Assembly (NCBI GenBank): GCA_947258655.1
Contig: CAMYJD010000040.1
Location: forward strand, 1 to 48,793
Source of the DNA: an uncultured Gammaproteobacteria bacterium
Lineage (GTDB): Bacteria > Pseudomonadota > Gammaproteobacteria > JAADHQ01
Direction: 5' to 3'
DNA: 48,793 nucleotides
In this document: positions 40,243 through 48,793 of the stretch, piece by piece
Layout: each line of letters begins with the position of its first letter
How positions within the stretch are numbered: the first letter of the stretch is position 1
Notes under the pieces: model-generated
What the model saw: the letters and a program-made list of their open reading frames with translations, nothing else
What the model was told of the DNA's origin: nothing
Database searches by the model: none
Translations under genes and position numbers: made by a program

Positions 40243-41472
40243 GTGATTGAACAAAAAACCGATGTCAATGACCTGCAAATAGGCATGTATGTATCGCGAC
40301 TGGACCGTGCCTGGGTCGATACACCATTCATGTTCCAGGGTTTCTATATCCATGATGATGAAGACCTCGCCGCATTAAAAAAACACTGCCGTTATGTATA
40401 TACGGATACCACAAAGGAAAACCTTGCCCCGCTAAAGTTACAAACCCTGGTGACAACAGAGAAGGAAACCTCTCCCGCAGCAATGACCGTTCTGCCAAGC
40501 AAAAAGGTGCATTACGAAGACACTACGTCAGTGGAAGAGGAAATTACCGTTGCCAGGAAATATCATGCCGACCTGTCTCAAACAATGGACAGCATTATCT
40601 CCGACGTCAAAGCCGGCAACAAGATCGACCTGAACAAGGCCAAGAAAACCGTCGACAACATGATTGACAGCGTAGCTCGTAATCCGGATGCTTTTATGTG
40701 GCTGACCAGACTCAAGGATTCAGATTCCTATACCTATCATCATTCCATGGATGTCTCGATACTCGCGGTAACCCTGGGACGACATCTGGGTCTGAGCAAA
40801 CATGAACTGAAGGACCTGGCCATCGGCACATTGCTATTCGATATCGGAAAACTGAAATTACCCGCCAATATCCTTAATAAACCGGGCCGCCTGACCGATG
40901 AAGAATTCGAACAGATCAGGAAACACGTCGAATATGGCGTGGAAATACTCAAAGGTATAAAAGGAATCTCCCCCCGCGCTATCGAGGTCGCCAAATATCA
41001 CCATGAGCGACACGATGGCAACGGTTACCCTGAAGGCCTGGAAGGGACCGCTATACCGGTGTTTGCCAGAATAGCCGCTATCGTCGATTGCTACGACGCC
41101 ATTACCAGTGATCGCTCCTACAGACGAGCCATATCCTCGCATGAGGCCATCAAACAAATGTATGAATGGGGAAACATCGATTTCCAGCTGGAGTTGATCG
41201 AACAGTTCATCCAATGCCTTGGTATCTACCCGACAGGCAGCCTGGTTGAACTGAGCACCGGCCAGGTTGGTGTAATTCTGTCGCAAAACCGCGTCAGGCG
41301 TCTACGCCCCAAAATCATGTTGATCCTGGACCCGCACAAGGTTGCCTATGAGAGTTTTCCGATAGTGGACCTGGTGACAGAAACACTAGACAAGGATGGC
41401 AATCCTCTTGACATTGTAGCCACTCATGAACCCGGGGCGTTTGGTATAGATCCACACGCCTTTTATTTATAG
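40243..41472 (+). CDS. DUF3391 HD-GYP domain protein with degenerate HD motif
   Basis: N-terminal DUF3391 (residues 1-110) and HD-GYP domain (about 165-350). HD-GYP enzymes hydrolyse c-di-GMP with a bi- or trinuclear metal site. Here the HHERHDGNGYPEGL signature is intact, but the HD dyad is FD: F199-D200 in GTLLFDIGK, codon TTC at 40837-40839. One metal ligand is therefore missing and activity is uncertain. The start codon is GTG. It is followed 17 bases later by a GGDEF-EAL gene. Confidence 0.88.
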   Translation: MIEQKTDVNDLQIGMYVSRLDRAWVDTPFMFQGFYIHDDEDLAALKKHCRYVYTDTTKENLAPLKLQTLVTTEKETSPAAMTVLPSKKVHYEDTTSVEEEITVARKYHADLSQTMDSIISDVKAGNKIDLNKAKKTVDNMIDSVARNPDAFMWLTRLKDSDSYTYHHSMDVSILAVTLGRHLGLSKHELKDLAIGTLLFDIGKLKLPANILNKPGRLTDEEFEQIRKHVEYGVEILKGIKGISPRAIEVAKYHHERHDGNGYPEGLEGTAIPVFARIAAIVDCYDAITSDRSYRRAISSHEAIKQMYEWGNIDFQLELIEQFIQCLGIYPTGSLVELSTGQVGVILSQNRVRRLRPKIMLILDPHKVAYESFPIVDLVTETLDKDGNPLDIVATHEPGAFGIDPHAFYL

Positions 41473-41489
41473 GACTGTGAGTCCGCGCC

Positions 41490-42788
41490 ATGCTTGATGA
41501 CCTGACCAGGCTTTCATCCAGAAAAGGCTTTTTTGCCCAGCTTGAAAAACAGGTTTGTTCCCTCTCTGCAGATTCCGGCAAGATTGCCTGCCTGATTATC
41601 AACATTCATGAGCTGAAAAAAATCAATTCATCCTTTGGCTATGACATTGGCGATACATTATTAATAGAATTCTCGCAGCGCATTCGCGGCATGCTCAGGG
41701 CGATGGACACTGCAGCGCGGATTGGTGATAGTAAATTTGCACTAATCCTCAGCGCTATCATGAACAGCGGTCATGCCACGCTGGCAGCTAACAAGATACT
41801 GACCCTGCTGGATGAACCTTTCAGGATCAATGACAAACAGATTCTGATCAACGCCTCAATGGGAATTGCCCTGTTCCCGGAACATGGCGAAGATGCCCAA
41901 TCATTGTTTCAAAACACGGAAGCGGCGCTCGATCAGGCGAAATCCGCAGGCAGTGGATATCACATTTACAATCAGAACAGCGATACCATTACCCGACAAA
42001 ATCATATCCTGACAAAGGAACTGAAAGATGCCATCGATGGTGACGAACTGCTAATGCATTATCAACCGCAAATTTCAATTCCGCAGCAACATCTTACCAG
42101 CGCAGAAGCACTGGTAAGATGGCAGCATCCGCACACCGGCCTGATACCTCCGGACAGGTTTATAACACTGGCAGAAAATTGTGGACTGATCACGCCATTG
42201 ACGATATGGACGATCAATACAACCCTGCGCCATTGCAAACCCTGCTTCGATCAGTGGCAAGACTATCGTGTTTCCATCAACCTGTCCGCAGCCCTGTTAC
42301 ACGAAACTGACCTGGCCGACATCATCCAGCAATCGTTGCGAATCTGGGGTGTCGAGGCCAACCGTCTCATGCTCGAAGTCACCGAAAGTGCAATGATGAG
42401 AGATCCGGACAAAAGTATGGAAACCCTGAGCAAGCTCAATAGCATCGGTGTTGCTATCTCTATCGATGACTTTGGCACGGGCCATTCCTCGCTCGCCTAT
42501 CTGAAACAGTTACCAGTCAATGAAATCAAGATTGATAAATCCTTTGTCATGAACATGACCGAAAATGAAGATGACAGAAAAATTGTGCGCTCGGTCATCG
42601 ACCTCGGCCATACATTCGATTTGCAAGTCGTTGCCGAAGGAATAGAGTCAAAACAGATCCTGACCGAACTCAGGAAAATGGGCTGTGATATCGGCCAGGG
42701 CTATTTTATCAGCCGGCCGTTACCAATGGATGAAATGCTGCAGTGGATCAATTCAACATCGTGGGCCAGTAACAGGCAACGTATATAA
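41490..42788 (+). CDS. GGDEF-EAL protein with degenerate GGDEF, probable c-di-GMP phosphodiesterase
   Basis: A soluble protein that begins directly with a GGDEF domain (1-160) without any sensor part. The GGDEF signature is GDSKF at 79-83, so cyclase activity is very unlikely. The EAL domain (180-425) is intact: E206-A-L-V-R, the NLS segment, EVTESAMM, DDFGTGHSS and the KIDKSFV and EGIES blocks. It therefore probably degrades c-di-GMP, with the GGDEF part serving for regulation (possibly GTP binding). Its close spacing to the HD-GYP gene suggests one operon. Confidence 0.9.
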   Translation: MLDDLTRLSSRKGFFAQLEKQVCSLSADSGKIACLIINIHELKKINSSFGYDIGDTLLIEFSQRIRGMLRAMDTAARIGDSKFALILSAIMNSGHATLAANKILTLLDEPFRINDKQILINASMGIALFPEHGEDAQSLFQNTEAALDQAKSAGSGYHIYNQNSDTITRQNHILTKELKDAIDGDELLMHYQPQISIPQQHLTSAEALVRWQHPHTGLIPPDRFITLAENCGLITPLTIWTINTTLRHCKPCFDQWQDYRVSINLSAALLHETDLADIIQQSLRIWGVEANRLMLEVTESAMMRDPDKSMETLSKLNSIGVAISIDDFGTGHSSLAYLKQLPVNEIKIDKSFVMNMTENEDDRKIVRSVIDLGHTFDLQVVAEGIESKQILTELRKMGCDIGQGYFISRPLPMDEMLQWINSTSWASNRQRI

Positions 42789-42823
42789 AAAACATCACTC
42801 AGTCCGACCGAGACGCAATACTA

Positions 42824-42860
42824 CAAAAAAAGCAGGCCACCATTAGGTGGCCTGCTTTCT
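42824..42860. terminator. bidirectional terminator between the GGDEF-EAL and lipoprotein genes
   Basis: AGCAGGCCACC (42831-42841), ATTA loop, GGTGGCCTGCT (42846-42856), 11 perfect pairs. An A7 run precedes it on the plus strand, giving a T7 tail to the minus-strand lipoprotein transcript; only TTT follows on the plus strand. Confidence 0.85.
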
Positions 42861-42903
42861 GGCGCATACATCTCAAACAATAGATGTATGTACAATGACA
42901 CCG

Positions 42904-43230
42904 TTACTTAAGTGAACGGTCCATACCCTTTTCAAGCTCGTATTGCTTGACCGCCAACATCGCTTCAGACTTGGCTTTGTTTGCCAGCTTGATGGCATCC
43001 TCATTTTCGCCTTTTTTGGCCAACGTCTCTGCCTTCTTTAGCAGCTTGCCGGTATCACGCCATTCGTAACCAACGGCGCTTGCCTTTTTATTGGCTGCTT
43101 TTGCAGCATTGATAGCACTCATTGCAGCAGGTGATGCAGACGGCTTTTCAGGCTGTGTCGAACAGCCGGCAGCGAAACCGGTTGTCAAAAGCAAAACTGC
43201 AAATAACTTTGCGATTTGAGGTGTTCTCAT
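42904..43230 (-). CDS. small lipoprotein resembling SoxXA-binding proteins
   Basis: 108 residues with a type II signal peptide: lipobox FAAGC, lipidated Cys at 23. The mature part is a short helical Ala/Lys-rich domain with the EWRDTGKLLKKAETLAKKG and DAIKLANKAKSEAM blocks that I recall from SoxXA-binding (SoxK-type) proteins, which aid the c-type cytochrome SoxXA in thiosulfate oxidation. No sox gene is near, so assignment by resemblance only. AGAGG lies eight bases before the ATG. Confidence 0.6.
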   Translation of the reverse strand: MRTPQIAKLFAVLLLTTGFAAGCSTQPEKPSASPAAMSAINAAKAANKKASAVGYEWRDTGKLLKKAETLAKKGENEDAIKLANKAKSEAMLAVKQYELEKGMDRSLK

Positions 43231-43779
43231 CTCTGTTATCCTCTTTGGTCGTTATATTTATACTTAGGCCTGATCAGACCTGTTTATATTTTATAGTTGA
43301 AAATAATCACCATAAATATTGTGATCACAATACTAGCGCCTAAACAGCGTAGAGTAAATGCCTGTCATACAAATGTTGCGCAGGAATAATAAACATACAT
43401 ACAATGCTTACTTTCCATGCTCAATGCGCATTAATCAATATCCTGGATAACTGATAAGCGCGGTTTGATAAAACCCATAAAAGTAAATTAGCATTGATTA
43501 ATATTATTATTTTGTCTTGTGTTTGCTTATTAAAATAATAATGTATAACAGAATAAATCCCTTAACGAAGATTGTTTATGTAATCTGTTATTCTGAATTA
43601 TGAATTCCGTTGTAAATCTCCGGTAATACATAATGGTGAGATATTTTCTACAAATTCTGACTATGCAGGTGTATTCATTAATATTAAAGAGATAAACTCT
43701 ATTTGCGCAACAAAGCGCTGGCAGGTACGTAAGCGCATAGCGCCATACCCGCTAACGAGAGCGAGCATTTATCTACAAT
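43231..43779. other. 549-base AT-rich gene-free stretch
   Basis: Between the lipoprotein and glycosyltransferase genes, both on the minus strand. Apart from the two palindromes at 43266-43332 it holds a small GGTTT-GATA-AAACC hairpin (43462-43475) and a 10-base inverted repeat (43430-43439 with 43493-43502). No convincing gene, and no strong terminator after the glycosyltransferase. Confidence 0.6.
43266..43332. promoter_or_regulatory. two palindromes with TGATCA cores upstream of the lipoprotein gene
   Basis: TATTGTGATCACAATA at 43317-43332 is a perfect 16-base palindrome. AGGCCTGATCAGACCT at 43266-43281 is a palindrome with one mismatched pair. Both centre on TGATCA, and the centres are 51 bases apart, about five helical turns. 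They lie 36 to 102 bases before the lipoprotein start, where operators are expected. A regulator is not evident. Confidence 0.4.
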
Positions 43780-46014
43780 TCATTGAGCCTTGGCCGTTTC
43801 CCCGCTGCAGCTTGTTGTGGTTTCACCGCCAACACGGATGATACGCGTGTTGTCACCATCACAATGTACCTCCCACATCTTGCCGAACAAGTCTTGCAGA
43901 TGTTGCACATACGCTTGAATATCACATAGTGGTGAAGCCATCATCTGCGCACGAAGTGCTGCGCGGCCGCTACGTAACGCCACACGGTCACGGGCCAGAC
44001 GTACAGCAGCGTCGACGTACCCGTCCTCATCGGCGGCAACCCAGTCCGGCTGACCCAGCGTCGTCATGAAACTCGCCCCCATACGGCTGACGAAATTTCC
44101 GCCCGCCAGGGCCACCACTGGCACGCCCATCCATAACGCCTGCAAGGTCGTGGTACCGCCATTGTATGGCATCGGATCGAGTGCGATATCGATGTCGCCA
44201 TACTCCTGCATCATAGCGGCAAGTCCGCAGGGCCCGCGTAATTGTAAACGCTCGGAGGCAATTCCCTGTTCGGCAAACATGGCCTTGATGCGCGCCTGTG
44301 TCGCCTCATCACGTAATGACGGTGCCTTGAGGAGTAATTGCGAATCTGGTACCGCGCGTAGCACCTGTGCCCACACCGCAATCGTCTTCGGTGAGAGCTT
44401 CATAACATTATTGAATGAGCCAAACACGACCGCTGCGTCAGGCGGACGCGCAGCAGGCAACGGATAATCATCTACCGACGCCCAGCAGAACACGCTATCC
44501 GGTAACTGCGCCAGCCCTTCACTGAATAGATGCGCATGTTCGTCTGGACTAACGATACGATCACCAATCAGCCAGTCGATCGTGGACAGGCCGGTGGAAT
44601 GCGGATAGCCCAGGAAAGTGGCCTGCACCGGTGCAGCGCGTAATGCAAACACTCCTAGACGATGGCTTGTGGTATGCCCGGCCAGATCGATCAGAATATC
44701 GATCTTGTCACGAACAATCGTCTGCTGCAGCGCTGTGTCATCCAGTTCTCCTGCCTCGATCCAGTGGTCGACACAGTCCCTGGCCTTGCGGGTGTATTCA
44801 TCGTGCATCGTACCGGTGTGATATATGCAGATTTCCAGACGCTCATGAGCGTAATGCTGGAATACCGGTAACATGAAAATATTGACTGGATGCTGTCGAT
44901 GCAGATCACCGGTGACAAAGCCGACACGTAAACGGCGCTTCGTTGTACACGAATTGCTGAAATCGGTCTTCTGTGACATCGCCGCTTCGATCGGTGCGCA
45001 CATACGCCGATGCAAATCGGCTACCTCGGCAGTAGGTAGGTCATCACAATACAGGGAGACCATGGCAACGCTGGAAGCGAGGCGTGATTGTGGATTACCA
45101 CAGGCCTCATATTCTGCCTGCACGGCTTCCATATGAGCCCGGGCATCCCCGAAGCGGCCAGACAGGGCCGCCAACATGTAAGTGGCATCCTTGTTGTCCG
45201 CTTCCAGTTCCAGTACCTTGTTACATATTTCCTGCGCCCTGGACAGATCATATACCTCCCAGTAGATCTTCGCCTGCGCCAGCAGAATCGGCACATCGTC
45301 GGGCCTGAGTTCGATGGCTTTTTGCAGAACCTCGATCGCCTCCTGCCAGTAATTATGGGCAAACACGCGGTTTGACAAGGTCAACAGAAAATCGGGATTG
45401 TTGGACAGCGACGCACGTGCAAAGGCCTTCTCGGCGGCGACGTTATTGCCTGCGCGCAGCAGGGCCTCGCCCAGGAACATCATCGAGCCATAGCGTACCG
45501 GACGAATATCCAGCAGGCCAGACAGTGCAGTTATGGCACCCTGCTCATCACCTGCATTCAGACGCCAGACTCCCATCCAGTGCAGGGTTTCACCGGCGAC
45601 CGGTTCGAGCGCCTGGGCCTGTTGTAATGACTGTTGCGTCGACGCTGTGACAGATACACCTGTCATTTCCTGCAGGCGTGCCAGATACAACCATGACAAC
45701 CAGTCACCGCGGCATTGATCCACCCATGCAGCAAATTGCTGCGCCAGCACTGCAGCATCTGCTAACGATGCCCCGCCGAGCAAGGCATCGCCGGATTTTG
45801 AATCTTGCCAGGGCCCCAGATCCAGGTCCTGCAATTGTGATAGCAGGGATGGATCAAGACGCAGCGCCTGGCGTGCCGCGTACCCCCCCTGCCACGCCAG
45901 CCCACGTTCTGCATAACTGCGCGCCAGTTCAAACCAGATCCCTACTTGCGCGAGCGATTGACGAAGCTGTTGCCATAGCATGGCGATATCGTTATTGTGC
46001 ACGGCTTCTTTCAT
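43780..46014 (-). CDS. TPR-containing GT41 (OGT/SPINDLY-like) glycosyltransferase
   Basis: Cytoplasmic 744-residue protein. Tetratricopeptide repeats span about residues 10-340 and the catalytic GT41 part about 355-715. The N-lobe begins RVGFVTGDLHRQHPVNIF, whose His aligns with the OGT catalytic His. The C-lobe has FGSFNNVMKLSPKTIAVW with the donor-binding Lys, and DIALDPMPYNGGTTTLQALWMGVPVV. GT41 enzymes move GlcNAc, fucose or glucose onto Ser/Thr or Asn of proteins. The next gene upstream in the transcription direction encodes a secreted FG-GAP/RTX protein, a plausible acceptor. 168 bases separate them. Confidence 0.88.
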   Translation of the reverse strand: MKEAVHNNDIAMLWQQLRQSLAQVGIWFELARSYAERGLAWQGGYAARQALRLDPSLLSQLQDLDLGPWQDSKSGDALLGGASLADAAVLAQQFAAWVDQCRGDWLSWLYLARLQEMTGVSVTASTQQSLQQAQALEPVAGETLHWMGVWRLNAGDEQGAITALSGLLDIRPVRYGSMMFLGEALLRAGNNVAAEKAFARASLSNNPDFLLTLSNRVFAHNYWQEAIEVLQKAIELRPDDVPILLAQAKIYWEVYDLSRAQEICNKVLELEADNKDATYMLAALSGRFGDARAHMEAVQAEYEACGNPQSRLASSVAMVSLYCDDLPTAEVADLHRRMCAPIEAAMSQKTDFSNSCTTKRRLRVGFVTGDLHRQHPVNIFMLPVFQHYAHERLEICIYHTGTMHDEYTRKARDCVDHWIEAGELDDTALQQTIVRDKIDILIDLAGHTTSHRLGVFALRAAPVQATFLGYPHSTGLSTIDWLIGDRIVSPDEHAHLFSEGLAQLPDSVFCWASVDDYPLPAARPPDAAVVFGSFNNVMKLSPKTIAVWAQVLRAVPDSQLLLKAPSLRDEATQARIKAMFAEQGIASERLQLRGPCGLAAMMQEYGDIDIALDPMPYNGGTTTLQALWMGVPVVALAGGNFVSRMGASFMTTLGQPDWVAADEDGYVDAAVRLARDRVALRSGRAALRAQMMASPLCDIQAYVQHLQDLFGKMWEVHCDGDNTRIIRVGGETTTSCSGETAKAQ

Positions 46015-46182
46015 GTTGTTGTTCTCGTTTTCAGGTACTCACTCGTCGTCGCACAATACAACATAAAGTCAATAGCGTGCTCACAAATGCACTGCTCGAC
46101 CTGTCTCTATTTGTCGCTGGTGCCAACCGCATTACGCACGCTTAACAAACAGTTTCCGCATAGACTCACAATGCTGTTTGAT

Positions 46183-48793
46183 CTAGACGACATTCTGCGT
46201 AATCGACATATCAATCAATAACTGCGCATTACCCTGATTATAGACATTATAGGTAATCATGTTGTTAATGACTGTACCTGCCGAAGCACCCCAGCCACTG
46301 TCGATATTGACCACATCCCCGGCATTACCGTCGACAACGACCTGGTGGCGTTGCTCCGGATTGGCGCCACCCGCTCCGCCGGCAGCCAGATCATAGGTAT
46401 CGTCCGCCCAGCCATTGGCATTGTTGAAGCTGTTCATCCCGGCCATATCGAGCACATCCGTCAGGCCTATCGTCAGCGTGTTGTTACCAGTGCCGGTCAG
46501 GTCGATACGTTCGATCGATTCGAAGCGGGATGCACTGCTTGGCGCACTGCCACCCACGTTGCTGATCGCAGTCAAATCGAGCGCAATGCCAGTACCGTCC
46601 AGGCTGAGCGTGTCGATACCGCTACCGCCGTCGACACGTGAGAGCTGGGTGGTGTTGCCACCGCTGCCAAAATTGGCACTCAGTGCAGTGACATTGCTGG
46701 CATTGACCGTGATCGTATCTGTGCCGGCGCCACCATAGAGCACATCGGCACCGCCGCCACCTATGAGCGTGTCATTACCGGCACCACCGACCAGGGTCTC
46801 CGCAGCCGTGTCACCAGTCAGGGTATTATCGCCACTGGTGCCGAGCTGATCGACCGTGTTCTGTGCGAATACCCCGGTTGTCGAACCGAAGATGACATAG
46901 CTGCGTCCGCCATCGGTAGCTCCGCTTGGATCGCTTAGCCGCGCCCCAATAAGCAGGTCAGCGAGGCCGTCACCATTGACATCACCGGCACTTGTTACCT
47001 GCCAGCCGCTCTGGTCACTTGCACCCTGACCATTGATGACGAAGCCGCCACTGCCCGCGGCCACGTCAGTCAGATCTATGCCTGACGTGCCGGTCTTGCC
47101 AAATACGATATAGCTGCGCCCGGCATCGGCACCGGTAGCGGGATCACTGAGGTTTGCACCGACGATCAGGTCGGCGAGGCCATCGCCATTGATATCTCCA
47201 GCACTGCCAACATTAAAACCGTTTTGATCACCTCCCGTTTCGCCATTAATGACAAAGCCGCCCGTGCCGGCCGCGACTGCCGACAGGTCAACGGCCGTCG
47301 TGCCTGCCTTGCCGAACACGACATAACTGCGCCCGGCATCGGTACGACCGCCGGGATCACTGAACCTGGCACCGATGATCATATCGGCGAAGCCGTCTCC
47401 ATTGACGTCCCCGGCACTAGCAACACTCCAGCCGCTTTCGTCGCCCGCCGTCTCACCGTTGATGACAAATCCGCCTGTTCCGGCTGTTATCGTCGATAGA
47501 TCGATGGCCGAGCTGCTGGTCGTACCGAACACGACATAACTACGCCCGGCATCGGTATCGCTATCGGTGTCACCGAAGCGCGCACCGACAATCAGGTCGG
47601 CAAGGCCGTCGCCATTGACATCCCCGGCATTGGCTACGGCCGCGCCGCTGAAGTCACCTGCCCCCTCACCATTGATGACGAATCCACCCGTACCTGCCGC
47701 TATCGCTGACAGCTCAACGGCCGTGGTCCCGGTCTGTCCAAACACGACATAACTGCGTCCGGCATTGCTGTCACCGCCAGGATCGCTTGATCTGGCACCG
47801 ACGATCAGGTCGACGAGACCATCGCCATTGACATCGCCGGCGCTATCGACACTCCAGCCGCTCCTGTCGGCAGCCGACTCGCCGTTAATGACGAACCCCC
47901 CGGTACCGGCTGCTATCGTTGACAGGTTGATGGCCGCGCTGCTGCTTGTACCGAACACGACATAACTGTTCCCGGCAGCACCATTGGCTTCGCCCGCGCC
48001 GACGATCAGATCGTCGAGTCCGTCGCCGTTAATATCACCGGCAGCGGAGACACTGGTGCCGTTTTCATCACCCGCTGTCTCGCCGTTAAGAACGAAGCCA
48101 CCTGTACCGGCCGCAATCGCCGACAGGTTGATGGCCGTGGTGTTGGCCTTGCCGAAAACCACGTAGCTACGCCCGGCATCTGTGCCTGTGGCGGGATCGC
48201 TGAGCCGCGCTCCGATGATCAGGTCAGTGAGACCATCCCCATTCACGTCGCCGGCACTGGCGACACTATAGCCGCTCTGGTCTTCGGCAGACTGGCCGTT
48301 AATAACAAAACCACCCGTTCCTGCGTCAATGGCAGAGAGGTCGATGGACTCGGTCAATGTCGTGAAGTTCAGGGTGGTGGTATTGCTGATGCCTGCATAC
48401 GGATTGCCCGCTGCATCGAGCAACACGCCGGCATCCATCTGCACATAATAGACACTGCCCTGATTCAGATCGCTGGTAGGATTGATCGTAACGACATTGC
48501 CGCTGATATCGACTTGAGCACCCCCTACCGGAATCGTGCGCGTGTCACTGCCATCGCTGATAACGATATTACCGCTGCCTGCCATCATGTTCTCGTTGAA
48601 TGTCAACACGATGTTACTAGCGACGGCAACGGCAGTGGCATCATCCGCGGGACTGCTCGAAGATAACGTGGGCGTTTCGTTGTCGATTGTAAAGCTGCTG
48701 TTGTCGGCCACGGCCGCGTGGCCCAATAGTGCTGCATTACCGCCCGCATCGGTCATCGAGCCGCCGTTCAGCGTCAGGCTGTTGCCGGCAATG
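46183..48793 (-). CDS. very large secreted Ig-like/FG-GAP/RTX protein, C-terminal part (5' end beyond the window)
   Basis: The frame stays open past the right edge: upstream of the Met at 48756 it reads LTLNGGS, continuing the Ig-like repeats. Order of domains here: end of an Ig-like unit, an SwmB/Big_5-type Ig domain (about 48680-48355), seven FG-GAP repeats with DVNGDGLxD calcium loops (46885-48348), one RTX nonapeptide block ([20 protein letters not shown], about 46720-46800), and a C-terminal beta-rich domain ending in TQNVV. Seven repeats fit one closed seven-bladed integrin-like propeller. Such proteins leave by type I secretion using a C-terminal signal. No transporter genes are in view. 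Probably an adhesin. Confidence 0.88.
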   Translation of the reverse strand, partial: IAGNSLTLNGGSMTDAGGNAALLGHAAVADNSSFTIDNETPTLSSSSPADDATAVAVASNIVLTFNENMMAGSGNIVISDGSDTRTIPVGGAQVDISGNVVTINPTSDLNQGSVYYVQMDAGVLLDAAGNPYAGISNTTTLNFTTLTESIDLSAIDAGTGGFVINGQSAEDQSGYSVASAGDVNGDGLTDLIIGARLSDPATGTDAGRSYVVFGKANTTAINLSAIAAGTGGFVLNGETAGDENGTSVSAAGDINGDGLDDLIVGAGEANGAAGNSYVVFGTSSSAAINLSTIAAGTGGFVINGESAADRSGWSVDSAGDVNGDGLVDLIVGARSSDPGGDSNAGRSYVVFGQTGTTAVELSAIAAGTGGFVINGEGAGDFSGAAVANAGDVNGDGLADLIVGARFGDTDSDTDAGRSYVVFGTTSSSAIDLSTITAGTGGFVINGETAGDESGWSVASAGDVNGDGFADMIIGARFSDPGGRTDAGRSYVVFGKAGTTAVDLSAVAAGTGGFVINGETGGDQNGFNVGSAGDINGDGLADLIVGANLSDPATGADAGRSYIVFGKTGTSGIDLTDVAAGSGGFVINGQGASDQSGWQVTSAGDVNGDGLADLLIGARLSDPSGATDGGRSYVIFGSTTGVFAQNTVDQLGTSGDNTLTGDTAAETLVGGAGNDTLIGGGGADVLYGGAGTDTITVNASNVTALSANFGSGGNTTQLSRVDGGSGIDTLSLDGTGIALDLTAISNVGGSAPSSASRFESIERIDLTGTGNNTLTIGLTDVLDMAGMNSFNNANGWADDTYDLAAGGAGGANPEQRHQVVVDGNAGDVVNIDSGWGASAGTVINNMITYNVYNQGNAQLLIDMSITQNVV
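46885..48348 (-). repeat. seven tandem ~200-bp FG-GAP coding repeats
   Basis: Seven in-frame units of about 65-70 residues, each with INGE/Q-x-AxDxSG, [16 protein letters not shown], and AGRSYVVFG. Units differ in sequence, so they are old duplications rather than a recent expansion, except that the INLS/IDLS[13 protein letters not shown] joint is nearly constant at DNA level. Confidence 0.9.

Noticed and set aside
46885-48348. CRISPR array suspected from regular repeats
   Set aside because: The units are about 200 bases, in frame, diverged, and encode FG-GAP motifs; there are no short identical repeats with unique spacers and no cas genes.

Overview
The window looks like chromosome of a free-living gammaproteobacterium outside the enteric/Vibrio group. 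It has SMC with ScpA and ScpB instead of MukBEF, plus ZipA, DksA, GluQ, TrpH/YciO/YciB/YciI and the rimP-nusA-infB-rbfA-truB-rpsO-pnp order typical of that class. A small lipoprotein resembling SoxXA-binding proteins hints at a sulfur oxidiser, but one gene is weak evidence. No rRNA, tRNA, CRISPR array, prophage or insertion sequence was recognised.

Layout. (1) 1-1347: an AT-rich accessory patch with a lone parallel beta-helix protein, followed by two copies of a palindromic REP-like repeat. (2) 1348-10453: a minus-strand run of thirteen closely spaced genes: trpH, yciO-like, a small membrane protein, an M50 protease, trpS, scpA, scpB, rluB, an HhH DNA glycosylase, a hexose-6-phosphate mutarotase, an S4 protein, a DsbA-like oxidoreductase and a conserved hypothetical. 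(3) 10625-11503: yciB-yciI, divergent from it. (4) 11566-21626: minus-strand smc-zipA-ligA, extended by a periplasmic binding protein and a CHASE-PAS-GGDEF-EAL protein. (5) 21772-25770: queF and an FGGY sugar kinase facing an aminotransferase and a HAD phosphatase. (6) 26054-30467: dksA with a long histone-H1-like tail, gluQ, a hypothetical and acs. (7) 30591-39683: a small cupin gene and then the full rimP-to-pnp translation/RNA operon on the minus strand, with a promoter and a leader hairpin in front of rimP and a second promoter in front of rpsO. (8) 40243-42788: an HD-GYP protein and a GGDEF-EAL protein in tandem. (9) 42904-48793: the SoxXA-binding-like lipoprotein, a GT41 TPR glycosyltransferase and the C-terminal part of a very large secreted FG-GAP/RTX protein that runs off the right edge.

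How the genes work together. ScpA, ScpB and SMC form one condensin although their genes lie in two operons. QueF and GluQ bracket the queuosine pathway, making its precursor and modifying its product in tRNA-Asp. Three proteins handle cyclic di-GMP, two of them with damaged signature motifs. The GT41 transferase and the secreted repeat protein are on the same strand and may form a glycosylation pair. The most unusual items are the H1-tailed DksA, the GT41/FG-GAP-RTX pair, the HD-GYP protein that lacks the His of its HD motif, the periplasmic-binding-protein/c-di-GMP sensor pair, the rimP leader attenuator and the dispersed REP-like repeats. None is proven to be a new system.
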